Shown here one piece after another: positions 45,068-57,557 of a stretch of 64,000 nt of DNA. This DNA comes from Gammaproteobacteria bacterium (lineage in GTDB: Bacteria; Pseudomonadota; Gammaproteobacteria; Arenicellales; Poriferihabitantaceae), in the NCBI GenBank assembly GCA_030432755.1, contig JAUILZ010000010.1, forward strand, positions 62,001 to 126,000, in the 5' to 3' direction. The notes below the pieces were generated by a model that was not told where the DNA came from, did no database searches, and worked only from the letters and a program-made list of their open reading frames with translations. Position 1 is the stretch's first letter; each line of letters begins with the position of its first letter. The position numbers and the translations under genes are program-made.

Positions 45068-47206
45068 ATGAAAATCAATCCGGAAAAGCAAGCCGACTGG
45101 GATCGGCTCGCGGCCAGCGAACTGCGTGACCGGACGCCGGATGATCTCGTGTGGCAGACCCCGGAAGGCATCGCGGTAAAACCGCTGTATACCGCGGCCG
45201 ACCTGGAAGGCCTCGAATTCGTCGATAGTCTGCCGGGCACGCCGCCCTACACCCGGGGGCCGAAGGCGACGATGTACGCCGGCAGGCCCTGGACCGTGCG
45301 CCAGTACGCCGGCTTTTCCACCGCCGAGGAGTCCAACGCCTTCTACCGACGCAATCTCGCGGCAGGCCAGGCGGGTCTCTCGGTGGCGTTCGATCTCGCC
45401 ACCCATCGTGGCTACGATTCGGACCATCCGCGGGTGCAGGGCGACGTCGGCAAGGCCGGCGTCGCCATCGACTCGGTGGAGGACATGAAGATCCTGTTCG
45501 ACCGGATTCCGCTGGAGCGGATGTCCGTGTCGATGACCATGAACGGCGCGGCGCTGCCAGTGATGGCGATGTACATCGTCGCGGCGGAGGAGCAGGGGGT
45601 CGCCCACGGCGACCTGTCGGGGACGTTGCAGAACGACATCCTGAAGGAATTCATGGTGCGCAACACCTATATCTACCCGCCGCGCCCGTCGATGCGCATC
45701 GTGTCCGACATCATCGGCTACACCGCGGAGCAGATGCCGCGCTTCAACCCGATCTCCATCTCCGGCTATCACATGCAGGAGGCAGGGGCCACCTGCGTGC
45801 AGGAACTCGCCTATACCCTGGCGGACGGTCTCGAGTATGTCCAGGCGGCGCTGGACGCCGGCCTCGCGGTGGATCGGTTCGCCCCGCGGCTGTCGTTCTT
45901 CTTCGCCATCGGCATGAACTTCTTCATGGAGGTGGCGAAGCTGCGCGCGGCGCGTACCCTCTGGGCGGAACTCATGACCGAGCGCTTCCAGCCGAAGGAC
46001 CCGCGCTCGTTGATGTTGCGCACCCACTGCCAGACCTCCGGCGTCAGCCTTACCAGCCTCGATCCCTACAACAACGTGATCCGCACCACCATCGAGGCGA
46101 TGGCGGCGGTGCTGGGTGGCACCCAGTCGCTGCATACCAATTCCTTCGACGAGGCGCTCGCGCTGCCGACGGACAACTCCGCGCGTATCGCGCGCAACAC
46201 CCAGCTCATCCTCCAGCACGAGGCGGGCCTGACGAAGGTGGTGGATCCCATGGCCGGCTCTTATTACCTCGAGAATCTGACCAACAGCCTCATCGTCGAG
46301 GCGCGCAGGATGATCGCAGAGGTCGACGAGCTCGGCGGCATGACGCGCGCGGTGGAGGCGGGCCTTCCCAAGCTGCGCATCGAGGAAGCCGCCGCCAGGC
46401 GCCAGGCCCGGGTCGATCGCGGCGAGGAGGTGATCGTCGGCGTCAACCGCTTCCAGCGGGAAACGGAGGATCCGATCGATATCCTGGTGGTGGACAACGA
46501 GGCGGTGCTGCAAAGCCAGGTGGCGCGCCTCGAACGCGTGCGCACGGAGCGCGACCCGCAGGTCTGGCAGAGTGCCATCGACGCGCTGCGTCACGCGGCG
46601 GAATCGGGGGAGGGCAATCTCCTCGAGGTGGCGCTGGACGCGGCCCGTGCGCGGGCGACGGTGGGCGAGATCTCCGACACCCTGGAGCAGGTTTACGGCC
46701 GCCACCAGGCGGAGGTGCGCTCGATCGCCGGGGTCTACAGCGCGCAGTACGAGGGCGATGCCGATTTCGCCTCGCTGCGTGAGCGCATCACGCGCTTCGC
46801 CGAGCGCGAAGGCCGGCGGCCGCGCATGCTGGTGGTCAAGCTCGGCCAGGACGGCCATGACCGCGGCGCCAAGGTGATTGCCACGTCCTTTGCCGACATG
46901 GGTTTCGACGTGGATATCGGGCCGTTGTTCCAGACCCCGGAGGAGGCGGTGCGCCAGGCCATCGAGAACGACGTGCACCTGATCGGCATTTCCTCCCAGG
47001 CGGCTGGACATCGCACCCTCGTGCCCGGCGTGATGCGCGCGCTCGAGGCAGCGGGGGCGGAGGATATCCGCGTCATCTGCGGCGGCGTCATCCCGCCGGA
47101 CGACTACGCCATGCTGCGCGAGATCGGCGTGGCGGCGATCTTTGGTCCGGGCACCAACATTCCGCGCGCCGCCGGCGAAATCATCGACATCCTCGAGGCC
47201 GCCTGA
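45068..47206 (+). CDS. scpA: Methylmalonyl-CoA mutase, fused single-chain form
   Basis: 712 residues. The catalytic barrel has [22 protein letters not shown] and [20 protein letters not shown]. The C-terminal B12 domain has [13 protein letters not shown] (the DxHxxG cobalt-His motif) and [11 protein letters not shown]. It interconverts methylmalonyl-CoA and succinyl-CoA with adenosylcobalamin. It heads the complete propionyl-CoA catabolism run with carboxylase, chaperone and epimerase downstream. Confidence 0.97.
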   Translation: MKINPEKQADWDRLAASELRDRTPDDLVWQTPEGIAVKPLYTAADLEGLEFVDSLPGTPPYTRGPKATMYAGRPWTVRQYAGFSTAEESNAFYRRNLAAGQAGLSVAFDLATHRGYDSDHPRVQGDVGKAGVAIDSVEDMKILFDRIPLERMSVSMTMNGAALPVMAMYIVAAEEQGVAHGDLSGTLQNDILKEFMVRNTYIYPPRPSMRIVSDIIGYTAEQMPRFNPISISGYHMQEAGATCVQELAYTLADGLEYVQAALDAGLAVDRFAPRLSFFFAIGMNFFMEVAKLRAARTLWAELMTERFQPKDPRSLMLRTHCQTSGVSLTSLDPYNNVIRTTIEAMAAVLGGTQSLHTNSFDEALALPTDNSARIARNTQLILQHEAGLTKVVDPMAGSYYLENLTNSLIVEARRMIAEVDELGGMTRAVEAGLPKLRIEEAAARRQARVDRGEEVIVGVNRFQRETEDPIDILVVDNEAVLQSQVARLERVRTERDPQVWQSAIDALRHAAESGEGNLLEVALDAARARATVGEISDTLEQVYGRHQAEVRSIAGVYSAQYEGDADFASLRERITRFAEREGRRPRMLVVKLGQDGHDRGAKVIATSFADMGFDVDIGPLFQTPEEAVRQAIENDVHLIGISSQAAGHRTLVPGVMRALEAAGAEDIRVICGGVIPPDDYAMLREIGVAAIFGPGTNIPRAAGEIIDILEAA

Positions 47207-47244
47207 GCGCAAGCCGCGCAGCCCCAAAACCCCTTTCGATCCCC

Positions 47245-48777
47245 ATGCAAGACATCATTCTCCAGCTGGAACAGAAACGCGCCGAGGCCAAACTCGGCGG
47301 CGGCAAGGTGCGAATCGACGCGCAGCACGCGCGCGGCAAGCTCACCGCGCGCGAACGCATCGACGTTTTGCTCGACGAGGGCAGCTTCGAGGAATGGGAT
47401 ATCTTCGTCGAGCACCGCTGCACCGATTTCGGCATGCAGGACAAGTCGATCCCGGGAGACGGCGTGGTGGTGGGCTATGGCACCATCAATGGTCGCCTGG
47501 TATTCGTCTACAGCCAGGACTTCACCGTCTTCGGTGGATCACTGTCCGAGGCCCACGCGGAGAAGATCTGCAAGGTCATGGACCAGGCCGTGAAGGTCGG
47601 GGCGCCGCTGATCGGCATCTCGGATTCCGGCGGCGCGCGCATCCAGGAAGGGGTGGCGTCTCTCGGTGGCTATGCCGAGGTGTTCCAGCGCAACGTCATG
47701 GCCTCCGGCGTGGTGCCGCAGATCTCGCTGATCATGGGGCCGTGCGCCGGTGGCGCGGTGTACTCCCCGGCGATGACAGACTTCATCTTCATGGTGGAGG
47801 AAAGCTCCTACATGTTCGTCACCGGTCCCGAGGTGGTGAAGACCGTGACCCATGAAACCGTGACCGCGGAGGACCTGGGCGGCGCGGGCACACACACCTC
47901 GCGCTCCGGCGTCGCCGACCTTGCCTTCGACAACGACGTCGATGCGCTGCTGATGACGCGGCGGTTCTTCAATTTCCTGCCCTCCAGCAATTCCGAACGG
48001 CCGCCGCACCGGGAGACGGAGGACGTCGAGTCCCGCCTCGAGCGTTCCCTGGACAGCCTGGTGCCGGAAAATCCCAACCAGCCCTACGACATGAAGGAGC
48101 TGATCGTGAAGCTGGTGGACGAGGGCGACTTCTTCGAGCTCAAGCCGGACTATGCGAAGAACATCATCATCGGCTTCGGCCGCATGGAGGGCAACCCGGT
48201 GGGCATCGTCGCCAACCAGCCCATGGTGCTGGCGGGCTGCCTCGACATCAATGCCTCGGTGAAGGCGGCTCGCTTCGTCCGCTTCTGCGACGCGTTCAAC
48301 ATCCCCATCGTCACCCTGGTGGACGTGCCCGGCTTCATGCCCGGTACGGCGCAGGAATACGGCGGCATCATCCGCCACGGCGCCAAGCTGCTGTTCGCTT
48401 ATGCCGAGTGCACGGTGCCCAAGGTCACGCTCATCACGCGCAAGGCCTACGGCGGCGCCTACGACGTCATGGCGTCGAAGCACCTGCGCGGCGACGTCAA
48501 CCTCGCCTGGCCGAGCGCGGAGATCGCGGTGATGGGACCCAAGGGTGCGGTGGAGATCATCTTCCGCGAGGATGCGAAGGATCCGGAGAAGCTCGAGCAA
48601 CGGACGGAGGAATACCGGCGGAAATTCGCCAACCCCTTCGTCGCCGGACGGCGCGGCTACATCGACGATGTCATCCTGCCGCGGCACACGCGCAAGCGCA
48701 TCTGCCGGTCCCTGGCCATGCTGGCGAACAAGGAGGTCGAGAACCCGTGGAAGAAACACGGCAACATTCCCCTGTGA
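47245..48777 (+). CDS. pccB: Propionyl-CoA carboxylase, carboxyltransferase (beta) subunit
   Basis: 510 residues of the acyl-CoA carboxyltransferase family. [60 protein letters not shown] and [20 protein letters not shown] (oxyanion loops), and [18 protein letters not shown] match PccB. It transfers carboxybiotin's CO2 to propionyl-CoA to give methylmalonyl-CoA. The biotin subunit is the next gene. Confidence 0.96.
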   Translation: MQDIILQLEQKRAEAKLGGGKVRIDAQHARGKLTARERIDVLLDEGSFEEWDIFVEHRCTDFGMQDKSIPGDGVVVGYGTINGRLVFVYSQDFTVFGGSLSEAHAEKICKVMDQAVKVGAPLIGISDSGGARIQEGVASLGGYAEVFQRNVMASGVVPQISLIMGPCAGGAVYSPAMTDFIFMVEESSYMFVTGPEVVKTVTHETVTAEDLGGAGTHTSRSGVADLAFDNDVDALLMTRRFFNFLPSSNSERPPHRETEDVESRLERSLDSLVPENPNQPYDMKELIVKLVDEGDFFELKPDYAKNIIIGFGRMEGNPVGIVANQPMVLAGCLDINASVKAARFVRFCDAFNIPIVTLVDVPGFMPGTAQEYGGIIRHGAKLLFAYAECTVPKVTLITRKAYGGAYDVMASKHLRGDVNLAWPSAEIAVMGPKGAVEIIFREDAKDPEKLEQRTEEYRRKFANPFVAGRRGYIDDVILPRHTRKRICRSLAMLANKEVENPWKKHGNIPL

Positions 48778-48819
48778 CCGGTTTCTGAACCGCCTGCCTC
48801 CCGTCCCGATTCACGATCC

Positions 48820-50820
<2,001 letters not shown>

Positions 50821-50845
50821 AGCCGGCCCGATCGGGGTCGACGAA

Positions 50846-51856
50846 TTGATCGACAGGAATAAACTGCGCGCTGGCGACCGGCGAGCTCTCGCCCAGGCCA
50901 TTACCCTGGCCGAGTCCACCCGCGCGGATCACCGCGCGGAGGCGGAGGCATTGCTCGAAGCAATGATGCCGCATACCGGCAATGCGCTCCGGGTCGGCAT
51001 TACCGGCGTGCCCGGCGCCGGCAAGTCCACCTTTATCGATGCCCTCGGGCGCCTGCTGGTGGATCGCGACCATCGCATCGCGGTGCTCACCGTGGATCCC
51101 AGTTCGGCCATCAGTGGTGGTTCCATCCTCGGCGACAAGACGCGCATGGAATGGCTGTCGACCCAGACCAGTGCCTTTATCCGCCCGTCGCCCGCCGGGT
51201 TCACGCTCGGCGGGGTGGCGCGGCGCACGCGGGAGGCGATTCTGCTGTGCGAGGCCGCGGGTTTCGACGTGGTCATCGTCGAGACCGTGGGCGTGGGTCA
51301 GTCCGAGACCCTGGTGGCGGAGATGACCGACGTTTTTCTCCTGCTGCTCATTCCCGGCGCCGGCGATGATCTGCAAGGCATCAAGCGCGGCATCATGGAA
51401 CTCGCCGACCTGGTGCTGGTGAACAAGGCCGACGGTGACCTGGCCACGAGGGCAGGCGTGTCGGTGGCGGACGTCCAACATGCCCTGCATCTCATGCGCC
51501 CGCGCACGACCGACTGGCAGACCCCGGTGCTCGCGATCTCCAGCCTCGAACGGCGCGGCATTGAAGAGGCCTGGGAACAGGTGATCGCGTATCGTGACCG
51601 GCTCGCCAGCGACGGCTCCCTGGAACGGCGACGGCAGTGCCAGGCCGTGGACTGGCTATGGCGCGAGACTGGTGAAATGCTGCTCGAGTCTCTTCGCTCC
51701 AGCCCGGACATGCGAACCGAACTGGCGCAATTGCAAGATCAGGTGCGGGATGGAAAAATACCCCCTTCAGTCGCCGCGGCGCGCCTCGCACAGCGGTTTT
51801 TCGCCACCGCCGGACGTCCCGATACCGGCGCCCCGGACGGCGACGAATCGGCATGA
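50846..51856 (+). CDS. meaB: MeaB/ArgK-type GTPase chaperone of methylmalonyl-CoA mutase
   Basis: 336 residues from a TTG at 50846, with GGGG about 8 nt upstream. Walker [44 protein letters not shown] (switch region) and [10 protein letters not shown] (NKxD) match MeaB. It loads and protects adenosylcobalamin in the mutase. Longer in-frame starts overlap pccA and are rejected; the exact start remains uncertain by some codons. Confidence 0.92.
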   Translation: MIDRNKLRAGDRRALAQAITLAESTRADHRAEAEALLEAMMPHTGNALRVGITGVPGAGKSTFIDALGRLLVDRDHRIAVLTVDPSSAISGGSILGDKTRMEWLSTQTSAFIRPSPAGFTLGGVARRTREAILLCEAAGFDVVIVETVGVGQSETLVAEMTDVFLLLLIPGAGDDLQGIKRGIMELADLVLVNKADGDLATRAGVSVADVQHALHLMRPRTTDWQTPVLAISSLERRGIEEAWEQVIAYRDRLASDGSLERRRQCQAVDWLWRETGEMLLESLRSSPDMRTELAQLQDQVRDGKIPPSVAAARLAQRFFATAGRPDTGAPDGDESA

Positions 51857-51887
51857 AACTGACACTGAATACGACTATACGTTCCGC

Positions 51888-52292
51888 ATGATCGGCAAAC
51901 TCAATCACGTGGCCATCGCGGTCCCCGATCTATCTGCCGCCGCGGCGCAGTACCGCGACGTGTTCGGGGCGAAAGTGTCCGACCCGGTGGACCTGCCCGA
52001 TCACGGCGTCACCACGGTGTTCGTCAGCCTGCCGAACACCAAGATTGAACTCCTGCATCCGCTTGGAGAGGATTCCCCCATCGCCGGGTTCCTGCAGAAG
52101 AATACAGCGGGCGGCATCCACCATGTCTGCTACGAGGTCGTGGACATCGGCCTCGCTGCGGACAAGCTGGCCGCATCCGGCATGCGCGTGCTAGGCGACG
52201 GCAAGCCACGCATCGGCGCCCACGGCAAGCCGGTCCTGTTCCTGCATCCGAAGGATGCCCAGGGCACGCTGGTGGAACTGGAGCAGGTCTGA
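51888..52292 (+). CDS. mce: Methylmalonyl-CoA epimerase
   Basis: 134 residues. KLNHVAIAVPDLSAAAAQYRD, VFVSLPNTKIELLHPLGEDSPI, GGIHHVCYEVVDI and VLFLHPKDAQGTLVELEQV supply the metal ligands (two His, a Gln or Glu, and Glu). It epimerises (S)- to (R)-methylmalonyl-CoA between the carboxylase and the mutase. Confidence 0.95.
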   Translation: MIGKLNHVAIAVPDLSAAAAQYRDVFGAKVSDPVDLPDHGVTTVFVSLPNTKIELLHPLGEDSPIAGFLQKNTAGGIHHVCYEVVDIGLAADKLAASGMRVLGDGKPRIGAHGKPVLFLHPKDAQGTLVELEQV

Positions 52293-52344
52293 TTTTTTTC
52301 TTGCGCCAGGTTCGCAAACCGCGGCCGGACCACTGTGAAACTGC

Positions 52345-53070
52345 ATGAGCCAGAGTGACCAACTATACGCCGAGCCGCGGGCTCATCTCGTGGACTTCGC
52401 GTTTGACCAATCCGTGGCGGCGGTGTTTCCGGACATGATCCGACGCTCGGTGCCGGGTTACGAGACCGTCATTTCAGTCCTCGGCCTGGTTGCTGAGCAG
52501 TACTATCAACACGGTCACAAGGTATATGACCTTGGCTGCTCGCTGGGCGCCGCCACGTTGTCCATCTTCCAGCGTCTTGGCACGACGCCCGACTACGTTG
52601 CGGTGGACAGCGCCGCGCCGATGTTGGCGCGTTGCCGGGAAAACCTGGGGTTTCACATGGCCGATGCCCGGGTCAGCTATCACGAGATGGATATCCGGGA
52701 TATTGAAATTACCGGCGCGGGCGTGGTGGTGCTCAATTTCACCCTGCAGTTCCTGCCGCCGGAGGATCGCCAGGTGTTGCTTGAGCGCATCCATGCCGGG
52801 CTCGAGCCCGGCGGCGTGCTGATCCTGTCGGAAAAGGTGCGCAGCGACAGCGAGCTTGAGGAGGAGACGCTCACCGGACTTCATCATCGCTTCAAGACCG
52901 CCAATGGTTACAGCGAGCTCGAGATCAGCCAGAAACGCAGCGCGCTCGAGAACGTGATGCAGCTGGATACCGTCCTGGTGCATCGCCAGCGCCTGGAGCG
53001 CGCCGGTTTCCGCGAGAATCGCCCCTGGTTTCAATGCCTCAATTTCGTCTCGCTGCTGGCGGTGAAATAA
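52345..53070 (+). CDS. cmoA: Carboxy-S-adenosyl-L-methionine synthase
   Basis: 241 residues. FDQSVAAVFPDMIRRSVPGY, VYDLGCSLGAATLS (SAM-binding), VVVLNFTLQFLPPEDR and LSEKVRSDSELEEE are CmoA-specific. It makes carboxy-SAM from prephenate and SAM. cmoB follows immediately; together they make cmo5U34 in tRNA. Confidence 0.95.
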   Translation: MSQSDQLYAEPRAHLVDFAFDQSVAAVFPDMIRRSVPGYETVISVLGLVAEQYYQHGHKVYDLGCSLGAATLSIFQRLGTTPDYVAVDSAAPMLARCRENLGFHMADARVSYHEMDIRDIEITGAGVVVLNFTLQFLPPEDRQVLLERIHAGLEPGGVLILSEKVRSDSELEEETLTGLHHRFKTANGYSELEISQKRSALENVMQLDTVLVHRQRLERAGFRENRPWFQCLNFVSLLAVK

Positions 53071-53080
53071 GCCGCGTCCG

Positions 53081-54067
53081 GTGAGCGGATTCGAGTGTAT
53101 TCACCGCGTGCTCGAGGGCACCCCGGTGTCCGGTATTGCGCCTGCCCTGGAAAGGGCGGCGACGGATGCCTGGTCGGCGAGATCCCATGGCGATCGTGCG
53201 CGCTGGTACAAGGCCATCGACGAGTTGCTGGAGATCCCGGTATCCGCGGTTGATCTGGATCGTGACGCGGTGCGCGTTGCCGCGGCGGAACCGCTGGATG
53301 GAGAAATGCTATCCACCCTGCAGCGCTCGCTGATGGCGCTCCATCCGTGGCGCAAGGGCCCCTTTGAACTCTTCGGCCTTGTCGTCGACGCGGAATGGCG
53401 ATCCGACCGGAAATGGGCGCGTATCGCGCCGCATCTCTCACCCCTCGCGGGACGCACGGTGCTCGACGTGGGATCGGGCAACGGCTACTACCTCTACCGC
53501 ATGCTGGGCGCAGGCGCCGCCGCGGCGGTGGGGGTCGATCCCACGCAGTTGTTCGTCGCCCAGTTCCGGGCGCTGAACCGTTACTTCGCCAGTGACCGCG
53601 CCATCGTCCTGCCGCTGCGCGGCGAGGATCTCGGCGCGCTAGGCGACGGCATCAGTGGATTCGATACCGTGTTTTCCATGGGCATCTATTATCACCGCCG
53701 CTCACCGGAAGACCATCTGGGAGAGCTCGCGGCGCTGCTCCGCCCCGGCGGCGAACTGGTGCTGGAGACACTCGTCATTGCTGGTGACGAGGATGACGAA
53801 CTGGTGCCGGAGAATCGCTACGCGCGGATGCGCAATGTCTGGTCGGTTCCTTCGGTGCCGCGCCTCATTGGCCAACTGGAGAGTAGTGGATTCCAGGATG
53901 CCCGCTGCGTGGATCTCTGCGTGACCACCACCGAAGAGCAGCGCCGCACCGACTGGATGACGTTCGAATCCCTGTCCGACTGCCTTCACCCCGACGACCC
54001 TTCGCTCACGGTGGAGGGTTACCCCGCGCCGCTGCGGGCGGGTATTATCGCCACCCGCGCCGCCTGA
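53081..54067 (+). CDS. cmoB: tRNA U34 carboxymethyltransferase
   Basis: 328 residues from a GTG. LMALHPWRKGPFELFGLVVD, AEWRSDRKWARI, TVLDVGSGNGYYLYRML (SAM site), VGVDPTQLFVAQF and MGIYYHRRSPEDHL are CmoB signatures. It transfers the carboxymethyl group from carboxy-SAM to 5-hydroxyuridine-34 of tRNA. Confidence 0.95.
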   Translation: MSGFECIHRVLEGTPVSGIAPALERAATDAWSARSHGDRARWYKAIDELLEIPVSAVDLDRDAVRVAAAEPLDGEMLSTLQRSLMALHPWRKGPFELFGLVVDAEWRSDRKWARIAPHLSPLAGRTVLDVGSGNGYYLYRMLGAGAAAAVGVDPTQLFVAQFRALNRYFASDRAIVLPLRGEDLGALGDGISGFDTVFSMGIYYHRRSPEDHLGELAALLRPGGELVLETLVIAGDEDDELVPENRYARMRNVWSVPSVPRLIGQLESSGFQDARCVDLCVTTTEEQRRTDWMTFESLSDCLHPDDPSLTVEGYPAPLRAGIIATRAA

Positions 54068-54077
54068 ATCCGACCCC

Positions 54078-55190
54078 GTGAAACGCCCGGATACCGACGA
54101 CTACCGCCAGGTATTTCTCGACGACACTCCGCTCATCGACACCCGCGCGCCGGTGGAGTTCCAGCGTGGCGCGTTCGAGTACGCGGTGAATCTGCCACTG
54201 ATGACCGACGACGAACGCCACCAGGTGGGCACGCGGTACAAGGAGGCGGGACAGGATGCGGCCATCGCCCTTGGCCGGGAACTCGTGGGTCCCGAAGCGC
54301 AGGAAGCGCGCACGCAGAGTTGGCTGGACTTTGCCAGGGCCCATCCGCGCGGCTATCTCTATTGCTTCCGCGGCGGACTGCGCTCGCGCATCACCCAGGG
54401 CTGGATGGCCGAGGCGGGGCTCGAATACCCGTATATCAAGGGTGGCTACAAGGCCATGCGGCGCTACCTGCTGGCACAGACCGAGCGCCTTGGGGGGTCG
54501 TTGCCGCTGGTGCTCGTCAGCGGCCGTACCGGCACCGGCAAGACGATGCTTCTCAATCGGATCCAGCGGTCGCTCGATCTCGAGGGCCTGGCCAATCATC
54601 GCGGCTCGAGCTTCGGTCCGATGGCGGAGCCCCAGCCGACGCCAATCAATTTCGAGAACCGGCTCGCGGTGCGGTTGCTCAAGGTCACACGGAATGACGA
54701 GACATCGCCCCTGTTCGTCGAGGGGGAAGGGCGCCTGGTGGGGAAGCTGACCGTGCCCGATCCGCTGTGGGAAAACATGCAGCGTTCGCCCACCCTGGTG
54801 CTGGAAACCGGCCTCGAGGAGCGGGTGGAGCTGGGGCTCGCTGACTACGTGGTGGACCTGCTTGCGCGCATCCAGAAACGCGTGCCCGGAGAGGCCGGGT
54901 TCGAGGAGTTCGCGGATCGTCACCGCCAGAGCCTGTTCCGGATCCGCAAGCGGCTCGGACTGGAACAATACAGGGAAGCACTCGCCATGCTCGAGGAGGC
55001 GCTCGCCGCACACCGGGATCATGCTGTGCTGGAGGGTTACCGTCCGTTTATCCGCCTGTTGCTCGTGCGCTACTACGACCCGATGTACGACTACCAGCTC
55101 TCCCGCCGCCAGGGAGAGGTGTTGGCCCGCGGTGATGCCGGCGAACTTGCCGACTGGCTGCGCCGGCGGGGCGTCGGCCTGGCGGAATGA
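54078..55190 (+). CDS. mnmH: tRNA 2-selenouridine synthase
   Basis: 370 residues. An N-terminal rhodanese domain has IDTRAPVEFQRGAF and the catalytic Cys96 in YLYCFRGGLRSR. A P-loop domain has Walker A GRTGTGKT at 149-156. MnmH converts 2-thiouridine-34 via geranylthio to 2-selenouridine using selenophosphate. Its stop overlaps the start of the selenophosphate synthetase fusion by 4 nt. Confidence 0.95.
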   Translation: MKRPDTDDYRQVFLDDTPLIDTRAPVEFQRGAFEYAVNLPLMTDDERHQVGTRYKEAGQDAAIALGRELVGPEAQEARTQSWLDFARAHPRGYLYCFRGGLRSRITQGWMAEAGLEYPYIKGGYKAMRRYLLAQTERLGGSLPLVLVSGRTGTGKTMLLNRIQRSLDLEGLANHRGSSFGPMAEPQPTPINFENRLAVRLLKVTRNDETSPLFVEGEGRLVGKLTVPDPLWENMQRSPTLVLETGLEERVELGLADYVVDLLARIQKRVPGEAGFEEFADRHRQSLFRIRKRLGLEQYREALAMLEEALAAHRDHAVLEGYRPFIRLLLVRYYDPMYDYQLSRRQGEVLARGDAGELADWLRRRGVGLAE

Positions 55191-57451
55191 TCGGCGCGCC
55201 GCCGCTGGTGCGGGACCTCGTCCTGCTGGGCGGGGGGCACAGCCACGCCATCGTCGCCCGAATGTGGGGCATGCGTCCCGTTCCCGGGGTGCGGGTGACC
55301 CTGGTGTCACCGGAATCTCTGACCCCGTATTCCGGCATGTTGCCAGGACTCGTGGCGGGACATTACAGCCGCGAGGAAACCCATATCGACCTCGTGCGGC
55401 TTTGCCGCTGGGCCGGCATCCGCTTCGTGCGCGCCGCGGCCAGCGGCGTGGACGCGGACGGGCGCCGGGTGCTATTCGCCGATCGACCGTCCATCGAGTA
55501 CGACCTGCTTTCGATCAATACCGGCGGCGCGCCGCGGCTCGATAACGTGCCCGGCGCGGCGGCACATGCCATTCCGGTCAAGCCGGTGCACAGCTTCCAT
55601 GCCCGCTGGCTGGCGCTGGAAACGCAAGCGCGTGATAGCAACGCCGCGCTGGACATCGGCGTGGTGGGCGCCGGCGCCGGCGGTTTCGAGATCCTGCTGG
55701 CGGCAGATCATCGTCTGAATCACGCTGTCGGTGGCGCATCCAAGGGTGCTCCGCGCCATCGCCTGCACTGGCTGATTCGCGGCGGCGCGCTGGCCGAATT
55801 TCCTGCCCGGGTTCGCGATCTGGCGCTGGAGGCTTGCGCGCGCCGCGGCATTCAATGTCATCATGACTTCGACGTGACGCAAGTCGGGGAATCGGGCGTG
55901 CAATCCGCGCGCGGCGAGTCCCTGGCGCTCGATGCCACGCTCTGGTGCACCGAGGCGGTGGCAGCATCCTGGCCGTCGGAGTCCGCGCTCGAATGCGACG
56001 ACCGCGGCTTTATCCGCATCTCGGACGCGCTGCAGAGCCTCTCCCACGCGGACGTGTTCGCCGCCGGGGATGTTGCCGTGCAGGTCGAGCACCCCAGGCC
56101 CAGGGCGGGCGTGTTCGCCGTGCGCCAGGGCCCTGTGCTGGCGAAGAACCTGCGCCGGGCTCTGCTCGGGCAGTCGCTGGTACGGCATCGTCCACAGAAG
56201 CGATTTCTCACGCTGCTTTCCATGGGCGGGCGCGTGGCCATCGGCAACCGTGGCCCGCTGTCGGTCCATGGTCACTGGGTGTGGCGCTGGAAGCATCATA
56301 TTGATACGAAGTTCATGCGCCGGTTCAATGATTTGCCGCCGATACCTGAGATGAAGTCGGGATCATTGCCTGCGTCGCTGGCAGGCATGATGGGCGCCGA
56401 TTCCGATGGTTCGGGGGTTGCCTCCCCGGGTGGATCGGCGATGCGCTGCGCCGGCTGCGGCGGCAAGGTGGCCGGCGATGTCCTCGAGGCGGTGATGGCG
56501 AGCCTGTCCGTTTGCCGTCGCGACGACCTGCCGGTGGGGCTCGGTGAGCGCGGCGACGTCGCGGTAATCGATCCGGGGGGCAGATCGCTGGCGCAGTCCG
56601 TGGACCAGGTCCGGGCGTTCGTCGACGATCCCTGGCTGTTCGCGCGCATCGCCACAGTGCATGCCCTAAGCGACCTTTACGCCGCGCGCTGCACGCCGCA
56701 GTCGGCGATGGTCATGGTGACGCTGCCCTGGGGACAGGCCGACATGATGCGACGCGAACTGCAGCAGCTCATGCAGGGCGTCGGCGTGGAGCTCGAACGC
56801 GCGGGCTGCGCCCTGTCGGGTGGCCATACCAGCGAGGGCGAGACCTCCCTGGGCTTCGTCGTCAATGGCTATCCCGGCGACGGCGTGGCGATGGACAAGT
56901 CCGGCGCGCAGGCGGGGGACTGCCTGCTGCTCACCAGGCCGCTGGGCACCGGCGTGATTCTTGCCGCGGACATGCAGGCCCGCGCCACGGGTCCGGCGGT
57001 GGACGCCGCCGTCGAGAGCATGCTGATGGACAACGGCGCGGCTTCCGCGATCCTCGGGCAGCACGGCGCCCATGCGATGACCGATGTCACCGGCTTTGGA
57101 CTTCTCGGGCATCTCCTCGAACTACTGCGCGCAGACGAGCTTGGCTGTTGCCTGGAAATGCCATCGATCCCCTTGCTGCCGGGCGCCGCTGCGCTGGCCG
57201 CCGCGGGGATTCGCAGCACCCTGTACCCCGCCAATGTGCGTCTAGCCCGCGCGGGGGGATTCGAAGGAGACCTGGAATCCGTTCCGGACGCTGGTTTACT
57301 CGCCGATCCCCAGACCAGCGGCGGCCTCCTGGCCGCGCTGCCGGAGTCAGCCGCGTCTGCCTGCCTCGATGCGCTCCACGAGGCCGGCTACGACCAGGCG
57401 GCGATCATCGGCCACGTCACCGATATTGGTGACAGTATACTGATTTCGTAG
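55187..57451 (+). CDS. selD: Selenophosphate synthetase fused to an N-terminal FAD-dependent NDH-2-like domain
   Basis: 754 residues. Residues 1-385 are a FAD/NAD(P)-binding reductase (LVLLGGGHSHAIVARM, VVGAGAGGFEILLA, VFAAGDVAVQV). Residues 415-754 are SelD, with catalytic Cys424 and Lys427 in CAGCGGKV (Cys, not selenocysteine), ALSDLYAARCTP, SGGHTSEGETSLG and MTDVTGFGLLGHLLE. It makes selenophosphate from selenide and ATP for the neighbouring mnmH product. The flavin domain may reduce or channel selenium. The last codons, encoding GDSILIS and the stop, lie inside a copy of the repeat arm that forms 57474-57548. Confidence 0.95.
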   Translation: MIGAPPLVRDLVLLGGGHSHAIVARMWGMRPVPGVRVTLVSPESLTPYSGMLPGLVAGHYSREETHIDLVRLCRWAGIRFVRAAASGVDADGRRVLFADRPSIEYDLLSINTGGAPRLDNVPGAAAHAIPVKPVHSFHARWLALETQARDSNAALDIGVVGAGAGGFEILLAADHRLNHAVGGASKGAPRHRLHWLIRGGALAEFPARVRDLALEACARRGIQCHHDFDVTQVGESGVQSARGESLALDATLWCTEAVAASWPSESALECDDRGFIRISDALQSLSHADVFAAGDVAVQVEHPRPRAGVFAVRQGPVLAKNLRRALLGQSLVRHRPQKRFLTLLSMGGRVAIGNRGPLSVHGHWVWRWKHHIDTKFMRRFNDLPPIPEMKSGSLPASLAGMMGADSDGSGVASPGGSAMRCAGCGGKVAGDVLEAVMASLSVCRRDDLPVGLGERGDVAVIDPGGRSLAQSVDQVRAFVDDPWLFARIATVHALSDLYAARCTPQSAMVMVTLPWGQADMMRRELQQLMQGVGVELERAGCALSGGHTSEGETSLGFVVNGYPGDGVAMDKSGAQAGDCLLLTRPLGTGVILAADMQARATGPAVDAAVESMLMDNGAASAILGQHGAHAMTDVTGFGLLGHLLELLRADELGCCLEMPSIPLLPGAAALAAAGIRSTLYPANVRLARAGGFEGDLESVPDAGLLADPQTSGGLLAALPESAASACLDALHEAGYDQAAIIGHVTDIGDSILIS

Positions 57452-57548
57452 ACGCGCCCGCGGATCAATAATTGGTGACAGTATACTTATTTCACGTTCA
57501 GGTCAGATGAACTGCGAGAGCATCTCGCGAAATAAGTATACTGTCACC
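57428..57548. repeat. REP/MITE-like element: 20 bp inverted repeat plus a direct copy inside selD
   Basis: A perfect 20 bp inverted repeat, GGTGACAGTATACTTATTTC at 57474-57493 and its complement at 57529-57548, flanks a 35 bp centre with smaller dyads (GCGAGA/TCTCGC). A third arm at 57428-57447 is identical but for one base and overlaps the selD stop. The GTGACAGTATACT core recalls repeats mobilised by REP-associated transposases; none is nearby. The right arm ends 9 nt before the next ATG. Confidence 0.8.
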
Positions 57549-57557
57549 GTTTTAACC

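Noticed and set aside
45035..47227. Minus-strand frame of 730 codons
   Set aside because: Antisense to methylmalonyl-CoA mutase, whose motifs are unambiguous.
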